The position numbers were made by a program, and so were the translations under genes. The notes below the pieces were generated by a model. It made no database searches, was not told the origin of the DNA, and worked only from the letters and a program-made list of their open reading frames with translations. Positions 1 through 12,796 of a DNA stretch of 64,000 bases are shown piece by piece (position 1 is the stretch's first letter; each line of letters starts with the position of its first letter). The stretch is from the NCBI RefSeq assembly GCF_004217215.1, contig NZ_SHKP01000005.1:129501-193500 (forward strand). Reading direction: 5' to 3'. The stretch comes from Rivibacter subsaxonicus (lineage in GTDB: Bacteria; Pseudomonadota; Gammaproteobacteria; Burkholderiales; Burkholderiaceae_C).

Positions 1-497
1 ATGCCGAAGTGCGCCATCCACTCGTCGAGCGTTCTTGCGGCGACTGCCGGCTGCACCACCTCGGCCACATGCTCGAGGTCGACCCATTCGGCGTCGAGCC
101 GGCGCCGAAGCCGGCTCGCGAAGGCGCGCGCGATCAGCGTCTGGTCGAAGGCGGCATGGAAGGCGAGCAGCGGCGCGCCGGCGCGCCAGCGTTCGAAGTC
201 CTGCAACGCCTGCGCCGCCGGCACGCCGCCGCGCTGGGCACCGACGCCGATGCCGTGCAGCAGGATGTTGGGCTTGTCGGCGACCACCTCGTCCTGGCGC
301 AGCACGACCTCGAAGCTGTCGCCGAGCACGATGCGCGGCGCCGCGGCCTCGGCGTCGATCGCGATCGCGGCGATCGCCAGCAGGCGGTCACGGCGGGCAT
401 CGAGTCCGCTGGCCTCGACATCGACCACCGCCCAGCGCGTCGCCGTGCGCGAGGCCTGGCCACCGAGGTGTCGTATCGCTTGTCGCCACAGGCTCAT
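1..497 (-). CDS. 3'-5' exonuclease, DnaQ/PolC-epsilon-like (3' end off window)
   Basis: 165 residues are visible and the reading frame runs off the left edge. The DEDD exonuclease pattern is present: VVDVEASGLD supplies the first two acidic residues, FHAAFDQTLI resembles the ExoII motif, and a later DLEHVAEVV fits the region between ExoII and ExoIII. The family removes nucleotides from DNA 3' ends. The ATG overlaps the TGA of the upstream CBS/DUF294 gene in an ATGA, so the two are translationally coupled; this pair occurs together in many Burkholderiales. The ExoIII motif is not in view, so activity cannot be judged. Confidence 0.82.
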   Translation of the reverse strand, partial: MSLWRQAIRHLGGQASRTATRWAVVDVEASGLDARRDRLLAIAAIAIDAEAAAPRIVLGDSFEVVLRQDEVVADKPNILLHGIGVGAQRGGVPAAQALQDFERWRAGAPLLAFHAAFDQTLIARAFASRLRRRLDAEWVDLEHVAEVVQPAVAARTLDEWMAHFG

Positions 498-2407
498 CGC
501 TGGTAGTCCAGCTCCATGCGCTGCTGCAGGCGGCGCGCCACGCGCAGGCTTTCCTTGAGAACGCGCCGGTCGATGTCGTTGAGCGCGGCCACGTCGACCA
601 GGTTCGGGTTGCCGTCGGGCGCGTCGACCGCCTCGCGGCTGCCGCGCTCGATCTGCACCTGCAGGCGCAGCATCTGCAGGAACTCGAAGCCGCCGATCCA
701 GGCCTCGCTCTCCTGCGGCTCGACGCCGAGCGCGCGGCCGATGGCCTCGAAGCGGCCTCGCGTACCCACCGCACGCACGCCATGCGCCAGGGCGTAGAGC
801 CGGGCCGCGTCGACGAACAGCGCGGTGCCGCGCAGCTTGATGTCGACCACCTCGCGCCCGCCCTCGTCGCGCGTCTCGATCGCGCCCATCCAGTTCAGCG
901 GCGCGCGGTTGCGCAGCGCGTTCAGCGCCATCTGGCGCATGAAACGCGGCACGCGGCCGGCCTCGGCGCTGATCATCGCCACCAGCGGCTCGGCCAGCTC
1001 GAGCCGTCCCGCCACCGGCCGCAGGTCGAAGTAGATGCTGGCCTTGAGCAGGTCCTCCGGCGCGCCGTGCTCGATCCACTCGCCGAAGCGCTGGCGCCAT
1101 TCGGCCACGCTGAGGCAGCACTCCGGGTTCGATGCCATCACGTTGCCGCGACACAGCGGGTAGCCGCAGCTGTCGAGCGCCTCGTTGACCTCGTGCGCGA
1201 AGGCCAGCCAGCGCGGGCGCTCGGCCGCCGGATCGGCGCTTTCGAAGACCAGGCCGTTGTCCTGGTCGGTGGAGATGGTCTGCTCGCTGCGGCCCTCGGA
1301 GCCGAAGGCCAGCCAGCAGGCGCGGCCGAGGTCGATGCCGCGCGCCTCGGCGACGATCTGCACCAGGCGCTCGGTCAGCACGTCGTTGAGGTGGCTGATC
1401 AGTTCGGTCAGCTGGCGCGCGCGCACGCCCTGGCCGAGCAGGTTGGCGGCGAAGCGGCGGATGTCCTGCGCCACCGCGCGCAGCATCTCCACGTCGCGCG
1501 CGGCGCGGATCGCGGTGCCGACCTGCTTGAGCGAGAGCCGCTGCATCGCGAACAGGTCGCGCTCGGACACCATGCTGACCACGCGCCCGCCCTCGGTGAC
1601 CGGCACATGGCGGATGCCATGGCGCGACATCAGCAGCGCCGCGTCGTGCGCGCTGTGGTCGACCGTGAGGCTGTGGACCGGGCTCGTCATCACCTGCGCC
1701 ACCGGGGTCTGCAGCGGCAACTGGGCCAGCGTCACGCGGCCGAGCACGTCGTGCCGGGTCAGGATGCCGCGCAGGCCGTCGTCCTCGTCGAACACCAAAA
1801 CCGAGCCGATGCGCCGCTCGTGCATCAGCGCCAGCGCCTGCGCCAGCGGCGTGTCGGCGCTCACGCCAATCGGTGCCTTGCGCACCAGCGCCGCCAGCGG
1901 CGCCTCCAGCGACTGCTCGGCCAGCGTCTGCGAGGCGTAGGCCACCTGCAGCGCCTGGCGCGAGAGCTCGAGGAAACGCAGCACGCGCCGGTTCAGGAAG
2001 TCGGCCAGCGGCGCGCTGTCGGCGATGAGCGACTTCAGTTCGGCCACCGGCAGCAACAGGCAGAAGGTGTCCTCGCTCGCGTGATAGCTGGCGGTGACCG
2101 CGCGCGCGCCCATCACCGCGCCGACCGGAAACAGGTCGCCGGCCTCCATCTGGAAACCGCCGGCCGTCTCGGCCAGCCCGCGGCGGCCGGTGACGCGCCC
2201 CTGGCGCACGAGGTACAGATGCTCGACCACGCCGTCGGCCGGCGCCAGCAGCTGCTCGCCCGGCGCGTAGTAGGCCTGTCGCGCGGCGGCGAGAAAGCGC
2301 TCGACGTGCTCGAGCTGCATCTGCGCGAAGGGTGCGTAGCGCACCAGCTCCTCGCGCAGGTTGGCCAGCAGGCTGGCCGACGGAGCGGTCGACGCGGAAT
2401 CGCTCAC
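494..2407 (-). CDS. cNMP-binding/CBS/DUF294 nucleotidyltransferase-like signalling protein
   Basis: 637 residues. Domains in order: a cyclic-nucleotide-binding-like fold at about 20-140, a CBS pair at about 170-290, then a DUF294 nucleotidyltransferase-like domain whose motif GSEGRSEQ (369-376) is followed by DQD (381-383), and a C-terminal DUF294_C helical region. This architecture resembles the uridylyltransferase domain of GlnD and is thought to be a regulatory sensor of nucleotides; its substrate is unknown. No membrane segment is seen, so it should be cytoplasmic. It is followed by a coupled exonuclease gene, which suggests a shared role in nucleotide or DNA metabolism. Confidence 0.85.
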   Translation of the reverse strand: MSDSASTAPSASLLANLREELVRYAPFAQMQLEHVERFLAAARQAYYAPGEQLLAPADGVVEHLYLVRQGRVTGRRGLAETAGGFQMEAGDLFPVGAVMGARAVTASYHASEDTFCLLLPVAELKSLIADSAPLADFLNRRVLRFLELSRQALQVAYASQTLAEQSLEAPLAALVRKAPIGVSADTPLAQALALMHERRIGSVLVFDEDDGLRGILTRHDVLGRVTLAQLPLQTPVAQVMTSPVHSLTVDHSAHDAALLMSRHGIRHVPVTEGGRVVSMVSERDLFAMQRLSLKQVGTAIRAARDVEMLRAVAQDIRRFAANLLGQGVRARQLTELISHLNDVLTERLVQIVAEARGIDLGRACWLAFGSEGRSEQTISTDQDNGLVFESADPAAERPRWLAFAHEVNEALDSCGYPLCRGNVMASNPECCLSVAEWRQRFGEWIEHGAPEDLLKASIYFDLRPVAGRLELAEPLVAMISAEAGRVPRFMRQMALNALRNRAPLNWMGAIETRDEGGREVVDIKLRGTALFVDAARLYALAHGVRAVGTRGRFEAIGRALGVEPQESEAWIGGFEFLQMLRLQVQIERGSREAVDAPDGNPNLVDVAALNDIDRRVLKESLRVARRLQQRMELDYQR

Positions 2408-2441
2408 ACCGTTGCCGCTCGTCGGCCCGGCCGCGTAGCGC

Positions 2442-5051
<2,610 letters not shown>

Positions 5052-5116
5052 GTCGTCTGCTGCTGTGGCTCTGATGTCTGTTGCGGCCGAACCATAACGC
5101 GCCTTTTGGGCGTCCC

Positions 5117-5122
5117 TACAAT
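5117..5122 (+). promoter_or_regulatory. candidate -10 element (TACAAT) for the SET-domain gene
   Basis: TACAAT matches 5 of 6 positions of the sigma-70 -10 box and lies about 60-70 bp before the SET gene start. No good -35 hexamer is visible at 16-18 bp spacing, so this is only a candidate. Confidence 0.3.
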
Positions 5123-5133
5123 CCGGGCCTTCT

Positions 5134-5162
5134 CGCACGTGCGCACACACACACGCGCGCGC
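5134..5162. repeat. 29-bp alternating purine-pyrimidine (CA/CG) tract, Z-DNA-prone
   Basis: Every step from 5134 to 5162 alternates pyrimidine and purine: a CG/CA/TG mixture, then five CA steps, then CG steps. Such tracts flip to Z-DNA under negative supercoiling. It sits between the divergent topB and SET genes. Confidence 0.8.
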
Positions 5163-5192
5163 CTGCCTAATTCAATGTACCGAAGTCGATCC

Positions 5193-5705
5193 ATGACGCA
5201 AGCGCGTGCCGCCCGCTCCCAGCCCCCAAAGTCGAAGACGAGCTCCGCCGCGGCCAGTGGCCGCCGGATCCAGGTGCGTCGCAGCGGCGTCCATGGCAAG
5301 GGCGTGTTCGCGCTGCAGGCCATTGCCGCCGGCGAGACGCTGATCGAGTACACCGGCGAGATCATCACGTGGCCCGAGGCGCTGCGCCGCCATCCGCACG
5401 ATCCGAAGGACCCGAACCACACCTTCTTCTTTCACATCGACGACAAGCATGTGATCGATGCCAAGGTCGGCGGCAACGCGGCGCGCTGGATCAACCATGC
5501 CTGCGACCCCAACTGCGAGGCCGACGAAACCGATGACGGTCGCGTCTTCATCAAGGCGCTGCGCGACCTGAGGCCAGGCGAGGAGCTGTTCTACGACTAC
5601 GGTCTCGTGATCGACGAGCGCTACACGCCCAAGCTCAAGGCCGAGTACGCCTGCCACTGCGGCAGCCCGCGCTGCCGCGGCACGATGCTCGCGCCCAAAC
5701 GCTAG
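5193..5705 (+). CDS. SET-domain protein-lysine methyltransferase
   Basis: 170 residues from ATG 5193; an in-frame ATG at 5175 would add six residues, and neither has a convincing Shine-Dalgarno. SET hallmarks are clear: SGVHGKGVFA near the start, INHACDPNCEA for the SAM-binding/pseudoknot NHxCxPN motif, EELFYDYG with the catalytic tyrosine, and a post-SET zinc cluster CHCGSPRCRGTM. The family moves methyl groups from S-adenosylmethionine to protein lysines. Bacterial targets are poorly known; in Burkholderiales the gene is fairly common, so recent eukaryotic transfer is not implied. birA begins 2 bp after its stop. Confidence 0.88.
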   Translation: MTQARAARSQPPKSKTSSAAASGRRIQVRRSGVHGKGVFALQAIAAGETLIEYTGEIITWPEALRRHPHDPKDPNHTFFFHIDDKHVIDAKVGGNAARWINHACDPNCEADETDDGRVFIKALRDLRPGEELFYDYGLVIDERYTPKLKAEYACHCGSPRCRGTMLAPKR

Positions 5706-5707
5706 CC

Positions 5708-6550
5708 GTGGTCGAGTTGCAGCCCTCGCCGCTGTCGTGGCCGGTTGAATCCCTGAGGGGACGGCTGGCCGCGTTGCGCCCCGGGCTGCGGGTCGAGGTG
5801 GTGGCCGAGTGCGACTCGAGCAACACGCGCCTGCTCGAACGGGCGCGCGCCGGTGACCTCGCGCCCTGCCTGCTGGTGGCCGAACGCCAGACCGCCGGCC
5901 GCGGCCGCCTCGGTCGGCGCTGGTGGTCCGACGGCGGCAGCGTCGGCTCGCTGTGCTTCTCGCTCGGGCTCACGCTGGAACCACGGCGCTGGGAAGGGCT
6001 GTCGCTCGCGGTCGGCGTGGCGCTGGCCGAGGCCCTGCACCCCTCGCTGCGACTGAAATGGCCGAACGACCTGTGGCTCTGCGCCGACGGGGTCGACCGC
6101 AAGCTCGGTGGCGTGCTGATCGAGACCCAGAGCCTCGGCGCCGGTGCCGCGCGCCAGGTCGTGGTCGGTGTGGGCATCAACATCCGCACGCCGCCGGCCG
6201 AGGCGGCTGCGGCCCGTGGCCCGATCGCCGCCATCGAACCGGTCGGCCTCGAGCAGGTCGATCCGGCACTCGACGCCGCCGCGGTACTCGAACTTGTCGC
6301 GCTGCCCTTGCTGCAGGCGCTGGATCGCTTCGAGCGCGAGGGCTTCGACGCCGGGCTGCAGCGCCGCTACGCCGCGCGCGACGCCCTGCTCGGCCGCGAG
6401 TTGCAAACGCTGGCCGCCGACGGCAGCCTCCTGCATCGCGGGCGCGGCGCCGGCATCGACGACAGCGGCGCACTGCTGCTCGATGCAGGCACCTCGGCAC
6501 CACCGTTGAGGCTGCTGAGCGCCGAAGTCACCGTTCGCCCCCTGGCCTGA
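5708..6550 (+). CDS. birA: Biotin--[acetyl-CoA-carboxylase] ligase
   Basis: 280 residues from a GTG start 2 bp after the SET gene stop, so probably co-transcribed. The biotin-binding signature GRGRLGRRWWS is present, followed by LKWPNDLW and KLGGVLIE, both typical of BirA/BPL enzymes. The enzyme makes biotinoyl-AMP and attaches biotin to the BCCP subunit of acetyl-CoA carboxylase. There is no N-terminal winged helix as in E. coli BirA, so it should not act as a biotin-operon repressor. Confidence 0.93.
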   Translation: MVELQPSPLSWPVESLRGRLAALRPGLRVEVVAECDSSNTRLLERARAGDLAPCLLVAERQTAGRGRLGRRWWSDGGSVGSLCFSLGLTLEPRRWEGLSLAVGVALAEALHPSLRLKWPNDLWLCADGVDRKLGGVLIETQSLGAGAARQVVVGVGINIRTPPAEAAAARGPIAAIEPVGLEQVDPALDAAAVLELVALPLLQALDRFEREGFDAGLQRRYAARDALLGRELQTLAADGSLLHRGRGAGIDDSGALLLDAGTSAPPLRLLSAEVTVRPLA

Positions 6551-6571
6551 ATCACCCTCCGATCGCCGCCC

Positions 6572-7318
6572 ATGCTTCTGCGCTCGCTGTTTCTGCTGCT
6601 GCTGGTCGCCAACCTCGGCTTCCTGGCCTGGCGCACGGGCTGGCTGGAACCGGTCACCAGCGCGGTCGGCCTGCCCGGGCCCGGCGACGGTCGCGAGCCG
6701 CAACGCATGGCGCAGCAGTTGCAGCCGCAGGCCATCAAGCTGCTGGCCGCACCGCCTTCGGCCACCGTGGTGCCGGCCGACTCGCAGCCGGCGGCCACGC
6801 CGGACGCGGCCGCCAGCGAGCCCTTGTCAGATGCCCAGCGGGCCGCGTCGTCGGCCACGGCCTGCCTCGAGGCCGGCCCCTTCGGCAGTGCCGAGCGGGC
6901 GCCGGTCGAGACCGCGCTGCGCGGTGTGCAACCCGCGGTGCGCTGGGAATGGCGCGAGGCCGTGCCGGGCTGGTGGCTGGCGATGGGCCCCTTCCCCGAC
7001 CGCGAGGCGATGCGCAACAGACGTGAGGAACTGCTGCGGCGCGGCGTCACGCCGGAGACGGTGAGCAGCGGCCCGCTGCTGTTGCTGGTGCTGGGCCGCT
7101 ACGCACAGCGCGGCGAGGCCGACGCGCAGCTGGCTGCGCTCAATGCACGCGGCGTCCGCTCGGCGCGGGTGCTGGCGCCACCGGGCAGCGGCGAGGCGCA
7201 GTACCTGCTGCGCGTACCGGCCGCCAATGCCGAGCAGCAGGAGCAGTTGCAGGCGCTCACGCGCGAGCAGTCCAGCGCGCATCGCTTTGCCGCCTGCGCG
7301 CCCGGCAACGGCGGCTGA
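6572..7318 (+). CDS. SPOR-domain membrane-anchored protein
   Basis: 248 residues. A hydrophobic segment at 1-20 (LLRSLFLLLLVANLGFLAW) is a likely inner-membrane anchor; a proline/alanine-rich periplasmic stretch follows to about 90. Residues 95-245 contain repeats of the CLEAGPF...RRGV...LGRYAQ type expected for SPOR peptidoglycan-binding regions. Genes of this kind lie beside birA in many Burkholderiales, usually with coaX between them; here coaX is absent and the gap to birA is 21 bp. A role at denuded glycan or the division site is inferred from the family. Confidence 0.7.
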   Translation: MLLRSLFLLLLVANLGFLAWRTGWLEPVTSAVGLPGPGDGREPQRMAQQLQPQAIKLLAAPPSATVVPADSQPAATPDAAASEPLSDAQRAASSATACLEAGPFGSAERAPVETALRGVQPAVRWEWREAVPGWWLAMGPFPDREAMRNRREELLRRGVTPETVSSGPLLLLVLGRYAQRGEADAQLAALNARGVRSARVLAPPGSGEAQYLLRVPAANAEQQEQLQALTREQSSAHRFAACAPGNGG

Positions 7319-7335
7319 GTAGTGCGTCGACCGAC

Positions 7336-7352
7336 CGACGCCTGAGGCGTCG
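7336..7352. terminator. candidate bidirectional hairpin between convergent genes
   Basis: CGACGCC / TGA loop / GGCGTCG, a 7-bp perfect stem between the convergent SPOR and subtilase genes. No U-tract follows on either side, so terminator function is uncertain. Confidence 0.35.
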
Positions 7353-7366
7353 TCGGGCCTGCGCCC

Positions 7367-9310
7367 TTAGCGGGCGACGCCGGTGGCCGGAGCCCGTTGC
7401 CGCGCCGCCATCACCACCGCCAGGGCCAGCAACAGCAGCCAGCCGAGGCCGAGCGCGCCACCGCCGCCGTTGTCGACCGGCGCCGGCAGCGCGACCTCGA
7501 TCACGCGCAGGGTGGTGGAAGTCGCGCCGGCGCTGTCGGTCACGGTCAGCGACACGCTAAAACTGCCGCCACCGGTCGGCGTGGCCGAGACGCTGAGGCC
7601 TTCGGTCGCGGACAGCGCGGTGACGATGCCGCCGCCACTGATCAGCGTCCAGCGCGCCGAGGCGATCTGGCGCCCGCTAGCGAGCAGCGTGTCGGCAGCG
7701 CTCAGCGTCAGCAGCATGTTCGCTTGCGGCGCGGCCGGGCTCACCGTGATGCGCGCTTGCACCCCCTGCACCGCGAGTACCGCGGCCTGCACGTCGAGCA
7801 TGCCGGCGCCACAGGTGGCGGTGGTGCAGTAGCACTCGAGCTGGTCGACCGGATTGCCGCCGGCATCCTTGTACGGGGCCAGACATTGCGGCGTGCCAAC
7901 GGCGGCACCGCTATCCGGGAACGGCCGTGCGCTGGCCATCAGCATGCTGCGCACCTCGGCCGGCGCCAGCGCCGGCTGCTCCGAGAGCATCAGCGCCGCC
8001 GCGCCGGCCACCTGCGGGGCGGCGAAGCTGGTGCCGACGGTGAAGTCGAAGCTGTCGCTGTAGGTCGAGCCGGCCGGCGAGGTGAGACCGTTGTTGGTGG
8101 TCGTGAGGATCGGGTACAGGCAGGCACCGCTGTCATTGACGCAGTTGCCGCCGGGGGCGGCGATCGTCGCCTCGGCGCCGAGGTCGGAGAAGCCGACCTT
8201 GGTGCCGATGTGGCGCAAGGCAGTGACGCCGATCACGCCGGCGCAGTTGGCCGGCGCCGACATCGCGTGGCCCGCGGTATTGCCGGCCGAGGCGACCACC
8301 ACCACCCCGCGCGCCGTCACGTCGCGGATGGCATCCGCGTAGGCCGCATCGCAGGCGCCCGAGCTGCCCAGGCTGAGGTTGATGACGCGCACCGGATTCG
8401 GGTTCGACGGCAGGCCGGGCACCGCTATGCCGGCGGCCCAGCGCATCGCGGCGACGATGTCGGACTGGCGGCCGTCGCACTTGCCGAGCACGCGCACCGG
8501 CATCACCTTGACGTCCCGGCCTACGCCGGCCATGCCGATGCCGTTGTCGGTGCCGGCGGCGACGATGCCGGTCACGTCGGTGCCGTGCCAGCTGCTGGAC
8601 TGGACCTCGCAATCGGCGCTGACGATGCCGGCGTTGATGTCGGCCTGGCTGACCCAGTCGCCCGGGTCGCTGGGGTCGGCGTCGCGGCCGGGGTGGGGAT
8701 CGTTGTCGTTGGGGCCGCTGACGAAGTCGTAGCCCGTCACCAGCTTGCCGGCGAAGTCCGGGTGCTCGGGGCGCACACCGGTGTCGAGCACCGCCACCAC
8801 CACGCTGGCGCTGCCGCGGTTGAGGTCCCAGGCGCCCTGGGCGTTGATCGCGCTGACGAACTCGGCCGAAGGCGGCCGCAGGTACCACTGGCCCACCGCG
8901 GGCCCGCCGGCACCGCCGACCGCGAACAGCGGATCGTTGGGGGCCGCGGCTCGGCGCACGCGGCGATCGGGCACGGCATAGGCCACGCCGGGGTCGCTCG
9001 ACAGGCGCTCGGCCAGCGCCTTGGCGTCGATGCCGCTGGCGCGCACCACGCGCTGATCACTGCCGATCGCCGCGTCCGCACCCTGCAGCGCGGGCAGGTT
9101 CTGGCGCCGCGCGACCAGATCCAGGCGCGACTGGAAGTGCCGGCGCCGGGCATCCAGATCGGTCGGCGCGTCGCCCTCGGCGCGCAGCTTGACGATCACC
9201 CGGGCATCTCCGGCCGGCGTTGCCTGGGCTGCACCAAAGCCGCCGACAGCGGCGGCGGCCGCCACGAAGAGGCACAGACGCCGCACGAGAACGGTTGGGA
9301 GTTTCGACAT
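7367..9310 (-). CDS. S8 subtilisin-family serine protease with GlyGly-CTERM tail
   Basis: 647 residues from MSKLPTVLVRR; the signal peptide (about 1-30, ending AAQA) fixes this start over an upstream ATG at 9502. The pro-region precedes a full catalytic triad: D176 (VAVLDTGV), H242 (WHGTDVTG), S428 (GTSFAAPQ). A PKD/Ig-like region follows at about 535-605. The end is a GlyGly-CTERM signal: GGGG at 615-618, a hydrophobic helix, then an Arg-containing tail. Such tails are cut by rhombosortase and direct export to the cell surface through type II secretion. A rhombosortase gene lies in this same window at 48784. It is a single-gene unit. Confidence 0.93.
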   Translation of the reverse strand: MSKLPTVLVRRLCLFVAAAAAVGGFGAAQATPAGDARVIVKLRAEGDAPTDLDARRRHFQSRLDLVARRQNLPALQGADAAIGSDQRVVRASGIDAKALAERLSSDPGVAYAVPDRRVRRAAAPNDPLFAVGGAGGPAVGQWYLRPPSAEFVSAINAQGAWDLNRGSASVVVAVLDTGVRPEHPDFAGKLVTGYDFVSGPNDNDPHPGRDADPSDPGDWVSQADINAGIVSADCEVQSSSWHGTDVTGIVAAGTDNGIGMAGVGRDVKVMPVRVLGKCDGRQSDIVAAMRWAAGIAVPGLPSNPNPVRVINLSLGSSGACDAAYADAIRDVTARGVVVVASAGNTAGHAMSAPANCAGVIGVTALRHIGTKVGFSDLGAEATIAAPGGNCVNDSGACLYPILTTTNNGLTSPAGSTYSDSFDFTVGTSFAAPQVAGAAALMLSEQPALAPAEVRSMLMASARPFPDSGAAVGTPQCLAPYKDAGGNPVDQLECYCTTATCGAGMLDVQAAVLAVQGVQARITVSPAAPQANMLLTLSAADTLLASGRQIASARWTLISGGGIVTALSATEGLSVSATPTGGGSFSVSLTVTDSAGATSTTLRVIEVALPAPVDNGGGGALGLGWLLLLALAVVMAARQRAPATGVAR

Positions 9311-9437
9311 TTTTATGACCGCCGGACGAGCTTGTAACCAGTGTATGAGCCGGTTGTCACGCTGGCGCGTTCCCTTCCCTAGTAGCGGGTGCTTGTTTAC
9401 ACGGGGAAACACGACCCCGGCAGCTGGCGGCTGGCCG

Positions 9438-9462
9438 CAAAAAAGGCGCCCTCGGGCGCCTT
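9438..9462 (-). terminator. rho-independent terminator after gap
   Basis: GGCGCCC / TC / GGGCGCC stem (9445-9460), followed on the minus strand by six T residues (A-run 9439-9444). It lies 57 bp past the gap stop and ends the tkt-gap unit. Confidence 0.88.
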
Positions 9463-9518
9463 CGTGCTGGCCGATCCGGCCCTTCCGGGCCGCCTCGGTC
9501 ACCGTCGTAAATTAGCAA

Positions 9519-10535
<1,017 letters not shown>

Positions 10536-10547
10536 TCAAAGAATCCG

Positions 10548-12623
10548 TTAAGCGCCGAGAACCTTGCGCACCGTGTCCGCCACGTTCTGCGCGGTAAATC
10601 CGAAATGCTTGAACAGCGCCGGTGCCGGCGCGCTCTCGCCGTAGGTGTCGAGACCGACCACCGCGGCGCAGCCGTACTTCCACCAGCCGTCGGTGACGCC
10701 GGCCTCGACTGCGATGCGCGGCACGCCGGCCGGCAGCACGCTGCTCTTGTAGGCCGAGTCCTGGCGGTCGAAGGTGGTGGTGCTGGGCACGCTGACCACG
10801 CGCACGGCAATGCCCAACTTCGCCAGCTCGGCCTGCGCATGCAGCGCCAGGTGCGCCTCGGAGCCGCTGGCCAGGATCACCGCCTGCGCCTTCTTCTTCA
10901 GGCCGACCTCGCTCGGCTCGGCCAGCACGTAGGCGCCGCGGCTGATCTCGTCGAGCCCGGCCTTGGGCAGGTAGGGCAGGTTCTGGCGGCTCAGCAGCAG
11001 AGCGGTCGGCTTGCTCGTGTTGAGCAGCGCGCGGGTCCAGGCCACCGTGGTTTCGGCGGTGTCGGCCGGACGCCAGACGTCGAGGTTCGGGATCAGCCGC
11101 AGGCTGGCGGCGTGCTCGACGCTCTGGTGCGTCGGGCCATCCTCGCCGAGGCCGATCGAGTCGTGCGTGAACACATGGATCACGCGCTGCTTCATCAGCG
11201 CCGCCATGCGGATCGCGTTGCGGCTGTAGTCGCTGAAGGTCAGGAAGGTGCCGCCGTAGGGAATGAGGCCCCCGTGCAGCGCGATGCCGTTCATCACCGC
11301 CGCCATGCCGAACTCGCGCACGCCGTAGTTGATGTGGCGGCCGCCGCGACCCTGCTCGTCCTTGACCACTGCGCCGGCGGCGTCGAAGCGCAGTGGCGGT
11401 GTGCTCTTGGTGTTGGTCAGGTTCGAGCCGGTCAGGTCGGCGCTGCCGCCGAGCAGTTCGGGCAGCGCGGCAGTGAAGGCCTCGAGCGCGACCTGGCTGG
11501 CCTTGCGCGTGGCCATGGTCTCGGCCTTGGTGTGGGCGTCGATCGCGGCGTCGACCGCGACCTGGGCAAAGTTCTCGGGCAGCGTGCCGGCCATGCGGCG
11601 CTCGAAGGCCACGGCCAGTTCGGGATGGGCCGCCTTGTAGCTGGCGAAGGCCGCTTCCCAGGCTGCCTGGCGTTCGGCGCCGGCGGCCTTGGCGTCCCAG
11701 GCCGCGTAGACCTCGGCCGGGATCACGAAGGGCGCGTGGTGCCAGTTGATCGCGGCACGGGTCAGCGCGATCTCCTCGGCGCCGAGCGCCTCGCCATGCG
11801 CCTTGGCGGTGCCGGCGCGGTTGGGCGAACCCTTGCCGATGCTGGTCTTGCAGACGATCAGCGTCGGCGTCTCGGCGCTGCGCTTGGCCTGGGTGATCGC
11901 GGCGTCGACCGCGCTCACGTCGTGGCCGTCGATCGGGCCGATGACCTGCCAGCCATAGGCCTCGAAGCGCTTGGGCGTGTCGTCGACGAACCAGGGCGCG
12001 ACCTTGCCGTCGATGCTGATGCCGTTGTCGTCGTAGAAGGCGATCAGCTTGCCGAGCTTCCAGGCGCCGGCCAGCGCGCTGGCCTCGTGGCTGATGCCCT
12101 CCATCAGGCAGCCGTCGCCGAGGAAGACGTAGGTGCGGTGGTCGACCACCGTGTGGCCCGGGCGGTTGAACTCGGCCGCCAGCAGCTTTTCGGCCAGCGC
12201 CATGCCGACCGCGTTGGTCAGGCCCTGGCCGAGCGGGCCGGTCGTCGTCTCGACACCGGGCGTGATGCCGGCCTCGGGATGGCCGGCGGTCTTGCTGTGC
12301 AGCTGGCGGAAGTTGCGCAGCTCGTCCATCGACAGCTCGTAGCCGCTCAGGTGCAGCAGCGAGTACAGCAGCATCGAGCCGTGGCCGTTGCTCAGCACGA
12401 AGCGGTCGCGGTCGGCCCAGGCGGTGTCGGCCGGGTTGTGGCGGAGGTGGCGACCCCAGAGCGCGACCGCGATCTCGGCCATGCCCATCGGCGCCCCGGG
12501 GTGGCCGGAGTTGGCGGCCTGCACCGCGTCCATCGCCAACGCGCGGATCGCGTTGGCCATCTCGGTCGGCGGCGCCTTCGGGGTGGAGGCGGCGAACAGC
12601 GCTTGCGGGGGAGTGGAGGCCAT
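10548..12623 (-). CDS. tkt: Transketolase
   Basis: 691 residues from [13 protein letters not shown]. Conserved features include [12 protein letters not shown] near the N-terminus, the thiamine-diphosphate motif GDGCLMEG, and [16 protein letters not shown] in the Pyr domain. It moves two-carbon ketol units between sugars of the pentose phosphate (or Calvin) pathway, using ThDP and a divalent metal. It is the first gene of a tkt-gap unit and is divergent from speD; upstream in-frame codons are ignored because family homology starts at this methionine. Confidence 0.97.
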   Translation of the reverse strand: MASTPPQALFAASTPKAPPTEMANAIRALAMDAVQAANSGHPGAPMGMAEIAVALWGRHLRHNPADTAWADRDRFVLSNGHGSMLLYSLLHLSGYELSMDELRNFRQLHSKTAGHPEAGITPGVETTTGPLGQGLTNAVGMALAEKLLAAEFNRPGHTVVDHRTYVFLGDGCLMEGISHEASALAGAWKLGKLIAFYDDNGISIDGKVAPWFVDDTPKRFEAYGWQVIGPIDGHDVSAVDAAITQAKRSAETPTLIVCKTSIGKGSPNRAGTAKAHGEALGAEEIALTRAAINWHHAPFVIPAEVYAAWDAKAAGAERQAAWEAAFASYKAAHPELAVAFERRMAGTLPENFAQVAVDAAIDAHTKAETMATRKASQVALEAFTAALPELLGGSADLTGSNLTNTKSTPPLRFDAAGAVVKDEQGRGGRHINYGVREFGMAAVMNGIALHGGLIPYGGTFLTFSDYSRNAIRMAALMKQRVIHVFTHDSIGLGEDGPTHQSVEHAASLRLIPNLDVWRPADTAETTVAWTRALLNTSKPTALLLSRQNLPYLPKAGLDEISRGAYVLAEPSEVGLKKKAQAVILASGSEAHLALHAQAELAKLGIAVRVVSVPSTTTFDRQDSAYKSSVLPAGVPRIAVEAGVTDGWWKYGCAAVVGLDTYGESAPAPALFKHFGFTAQNVADTVRKVLGA

Positions 12624-12796
12624 GGTGCGGTCGGTTGAAACGGCGATGCCGGCGCGAGGCGCGGCGGAACGCGGGATTTTACGGGGGTCGCCCCGCCGCC
12701 GGTCCGGGCCGGCGCGGAGCCTGCTGTATCGTCGGCGGGCCAGTCTGTGGCGCCTGCTGGGCGCCCGTCCCTTCCGAACCGACGAATCCGCTTCCA

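Noticed and set aside
5193-5705. SET gene as a recent transfer from a eukaryote
   Set aside because: Base composition and codon use match the neighbours and bacterial SET genes are common in this order.
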